Below the pieces are notes generated by a model that saw only the letters and a list, made by a program, of their open reading frames with translations, had not been told where the DNA came from and made no database searches. Positions 61,542-64,000 of a DNA stretch of 64,000 nucleotides are shown one piece after another; position 1 is the first letter of the stretch, and each line of letters begins with the position of its first letter. The position numbers and the translations under genes were made by a program. Source of the DNA: Symbiodinium natans (Eukaryota; Sar; Dinophyceae; Suessiales; Symbiodiniaceae); contig CAJNDS010000791.1 in the NCBI GenBank assembly GCA_905221605.1, positions 434,001 to 498,000 on the forward strand, in the 5' to 3' direction.

Positions 61542-61610
61542 CCTCTTCTTGCGCAAGACCGAGTTGGATATGCGCCGTTTGGCGCCCAGCTCCATCAAAG
61601 ATGCCTGGAC
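61542..61610 (-). CDS. Candidate internal exon (VQASLMELGAKRRISNSV)
   Basis: 69 nt from GCAG|G to AGG|GC. Continues LRKKR; the reading is open upstream as KFKTSEQ. Product unknown. Confidence 0.66.
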
Positions 61611-62110
61611 CTGCTCAGAAGTCTTAAACTTGGCCTCATAAGGGCCCTAAGCTTAGGTGTGTGGGGGTCTTTGGGGTTTTTGCGGTAGGGGATTTTGGGG
61701 AGTTCGGGAACCGTTGGGGCTCGTGGAAGCATGGCATGTCCTGGTTCAGGGTTTCATGGCTTCAGGGCTCTGGTTTTCGGTGGCGAGAGCAGACCGGCCC
61801 GGAAGATTGCGCCCTAAACCCTAGCCCCGAAACACTGAAGCTCTAGAGTGTAGTTCCGCAGCCATCCTCACTCGCATGTTCTATATCACTGACGGAATTT
61901 GGACCCCAAGACATGGGGTTGATCCCGTTGGCTGCACAACCTCCCGTTGCGAGATGCAAATCCGCCAACTCTCCAACTGTTTGGTGATTTGGGCTTGCTT
62001 GCTGTTCATCTGATCCTTACATCACTTCCGGGTTCAGCGTTTGCGCTGGTTTAGAACATTAGGCTTTGTGTCGGGAAGCCGCACATCGATTCTCTGAAGC
62101 TCGAACAGGC

Positions 62111-62732
62111 CTGCACGCGGATGTTCTCGAAGCGCTGCGCTCTTCGCACCACCTCTGCCTGCAGGCGACTTAGGCTTCAGGTTTGGGAGTACTTGTGTGA
62201 GATAGGGTGTAGGGTATGAGGCTTCGGATATTGGATCTAGGGTTTCGGGTACGGGGCTGGCAGCATCGACTAAAGTGACAAAAGCACTAACAGAATCCTA
62301 TTGTTCTCAGTACTGTGTTCTTCCCAACAGATAACCTACCAACAAAAAGGCAGAAGGGTACTTCCTACCACTCAGAACACTAAACCATCACATTCCCCCC
62401 CCAAGGTCCGGGCCATGTAGACTAGATTCTTTCGCAGCTGAAGAAGCCGCGACTCCAGCCAGTGTGAGCCCACCTGGGATGGAGAGGCGATTGGAGGCTA
62501 AAGGCACAAGCTACGATTGAGGGCAGGCTCTAGCAGGCGTTGGGACTAGTGACCTTTGGGGTTCAGATGCTGGCTCAAGTCTTCATTTCTCCAACAAGCA
62601 AAGAGTAAGTAGCCAAGAAGATAGGGACACCCAAAGTTTGAAGTTCAGTGATATGAACCGACCCTCGTTCGCGAAGTATTGCTCGTTAAAGCCTTGTCGC
62701 CACGTGCCACCCATGAGAAACTCCCCATGGGT
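62111..62732 (-). CDS. Three candidate exons of one gene
   Basis: 62664-62732 (THGEFLMGGTWRQGFNEQ, then YFANE), 62414-62473 (VGSHWLESRLLQLRKNLV, then YM, from CCAG|G to a GC donor), 62111-62158 (AEVVRRAQRFENIRVQ, from GCAG|G to GCAG|GC). The second and third are in phase; the borders of the first are less sure. Product unknown. Confidence 0.55.
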
Positions 62733-62988
62733 CATTTAGGGCTTTGAAAGCCCTGATAGGGCTTTGGGGCCACTTGTATACCCTGCCGTGCTAACGCCTG
62801 AAATCCTAAAGCCTGAAACCCGTGGCCTCGCGAAAACTGTAAACGGAAGTTGGGGTTCCAGGCAGCTTCAGGCCGTGGAGCTTTGAGTTTTCGGGCTTTT
62901 TGGGGGGATTCAGAGCTTCCGCCCTAAACCCTTGGAACCCTATACAGCCTCTACCCACAACCCCCCAAATCCTATAACCCTGAAAAGC

Positions 62989-63064
62989 CTGAAAGCCGAG
63001 GCGCGTAGTAGGGCAACTGCGTGTCTCGCCCAGGCGACCGCGGGCATGCTTCCTCTAGCAGCTC
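62989..63064 (-). CDS. Candidate internal exon (ELLEEACPRSPGRDTQLP)
   Basis: 76 nt from ACAG|G to TCAG|GC. Continues YYAPRLS. Probably belongs to the same gene as the exons at 62.1-62.7 kb or to the one upstream. Confidence 0.62.
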
Positions 63065-64000
63065 CTGTAGACAAGAGCTTCTTGCATTTGGGCGCCCCCA
63101 AACCCTGAACCCTTATCCCTAATCCCGCCCTCAAAGCCCTAAACCCTAAACCCTCTAGGCCTTCCCATCAGGGGAGTTGTTGAATTCAGGGTTTCTTTGG
63201 GGGAAGTTTGAAGTTCAGGCTTGAGGATCCTGAGGAGTGCGCTCCTAGGATATTCAGCCATTCAGCGCGCCTTACCTTAAGTCAGAAAACCTTGAGCCCA
63301 ACATCACTCAACCGAAGCCCCTGAAACCCCTAAACCTCCGAAGCCCAAAGCCCAAAACCTCTGAAGCCCTAAAAGCCCTAAGCTCCTAAACCGAGCGGAT
63401 GGCCCGAGAGGAAGCTGTGGCTTCGGGACTTACATGTGCTTTTGGGGCTTCGTGTCGGCTGGAGGCTTGGGGCGAATATGTTCCAGGGCAAGAACTTAAA
63501 GTTTAGGGCTTAGGGGAGGCCAGTTGACAGAGGTTCAGGTGGTGCGGGCGGAGGCGATGAGGGGTTAGTGTCCTCCTGCTCGACATAGACGGATGTCTCC
63601 AGCCTATGCGCGCCCAAGCAGGACGGGGAGAGAGTGGCGGGACATACGCAGGGCTGAGGCAAGGGATGTCGGTCAACCGGCAACAGTAGCAAGTAGCACG
63701 TGTGACCCTAAATCCTGAACTCCTCTGAGTGAAGCCTTGGCACAGAGCTCTGGTATTTTGGGCTTAGAGCTCATCACGTCTAGATCTAGATCGCAGAACC
63801 AACAAACATCAGACAGGAGGCAGCCGCACAACAGAGGACAGGAGTTGCTGTTGCTTGGTGCAGAGAGACTCCTGGGGCAGATCTTTCAGAATATCTCCTA
63901 CGCCTTACGTTCCGCGGTGTCCATGGGGATTCCTGTGTTCCCTACCGCAGTAGAAACTCTCTGTACCGCCCATGTCAAGGTTATTGAATGAGTTTTGAAA

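Noticed and set aside
1-64000. Chromosome end inside the window
   Set aside because: Perfect telomere arrays are short and interstitial, in both orientations, with gene sequence on both sides.
1-64000. Spliced-leader relic, CRISPR array, rRNA or bacterial operon features
   Set aside because: None seen by eye on either strand; a motif search for the dinoflagellate spliced leader would be needed to exclude short relics.

Overview
This is nuclear DNA of a eukaryotic microalga, most likely a plastid-bearing dinoflagellate. The evidence is indirect but consistent. No long bacterial-style genes are present. One gene can be read with confidence, a plastid-type ribosomal protein bL12 (L7/L12) split into at least nine exons over 4.3 kb on the minus strand. 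Its introns mostly start with GC, with one GA and one GT start, and every acceptor is AG followed by G. Known dinoflagellate genes share that splice grammar. The telomere-like heptamer TTTAGGG is also compatible with a dinoflagellate.

Layout: short exon islands (25-320 nt) lie in a sea of degenerate telomere-like sequence (TTTAGGG, TTCAGGG, GGCTTAGGG, TTTGGGG and their complements). On the + strand, C-rich (CCCTAAA-like) sequence tends to lie left of an island and G-rich (TTTAGGG-like) sequence right of it. The spacers, mostly introns, therefore read as imperfect inverted repeats. Using the splice grammar learned from bL12 (exon starts with G after AG; exon usually ends in AG before GC/GA/GT), I list further candidate exons. 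Nearly all the convincing ones are on the minus strand, which fits a unidirectional gene array.

Region by region: 0.5-3.9 kb, scattered exons including hydrophobic segments. 4.9-8.7 kb, a ten-exon chain in consistent phase encoding a membrane segment, a huge acidic Glu-Asp/His-Gly tract and a helical C-terminal part. 9.7-13.6 kb, exons of polytopic membrane proteins. 14.5 kb, a signal-peptide first exon. 15.9-20.2 kb, bL12. 20.6-28.3 kb, exons of several unidentified proteins, one a five-exon chain. 29-36 kb, microsatellites plus several exon pairs. 39.6-63 kb, many single exons, a 304-bp MITE with TA target duplication at 60.8 kb, hairpin-rich and direct-repeat patches, and a 300-codon plus-strand ORF between homopolymer tracts at 44.9 kb.

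Limits: apart from bL12, no product could be named. Exon borders outside bL12 are read by eye; many opposite-strand ORFs look protein-like and were treated as shadows. No transcript or database evidence was available. Promoters, poly(A) sites and most first exons could not be recognised.
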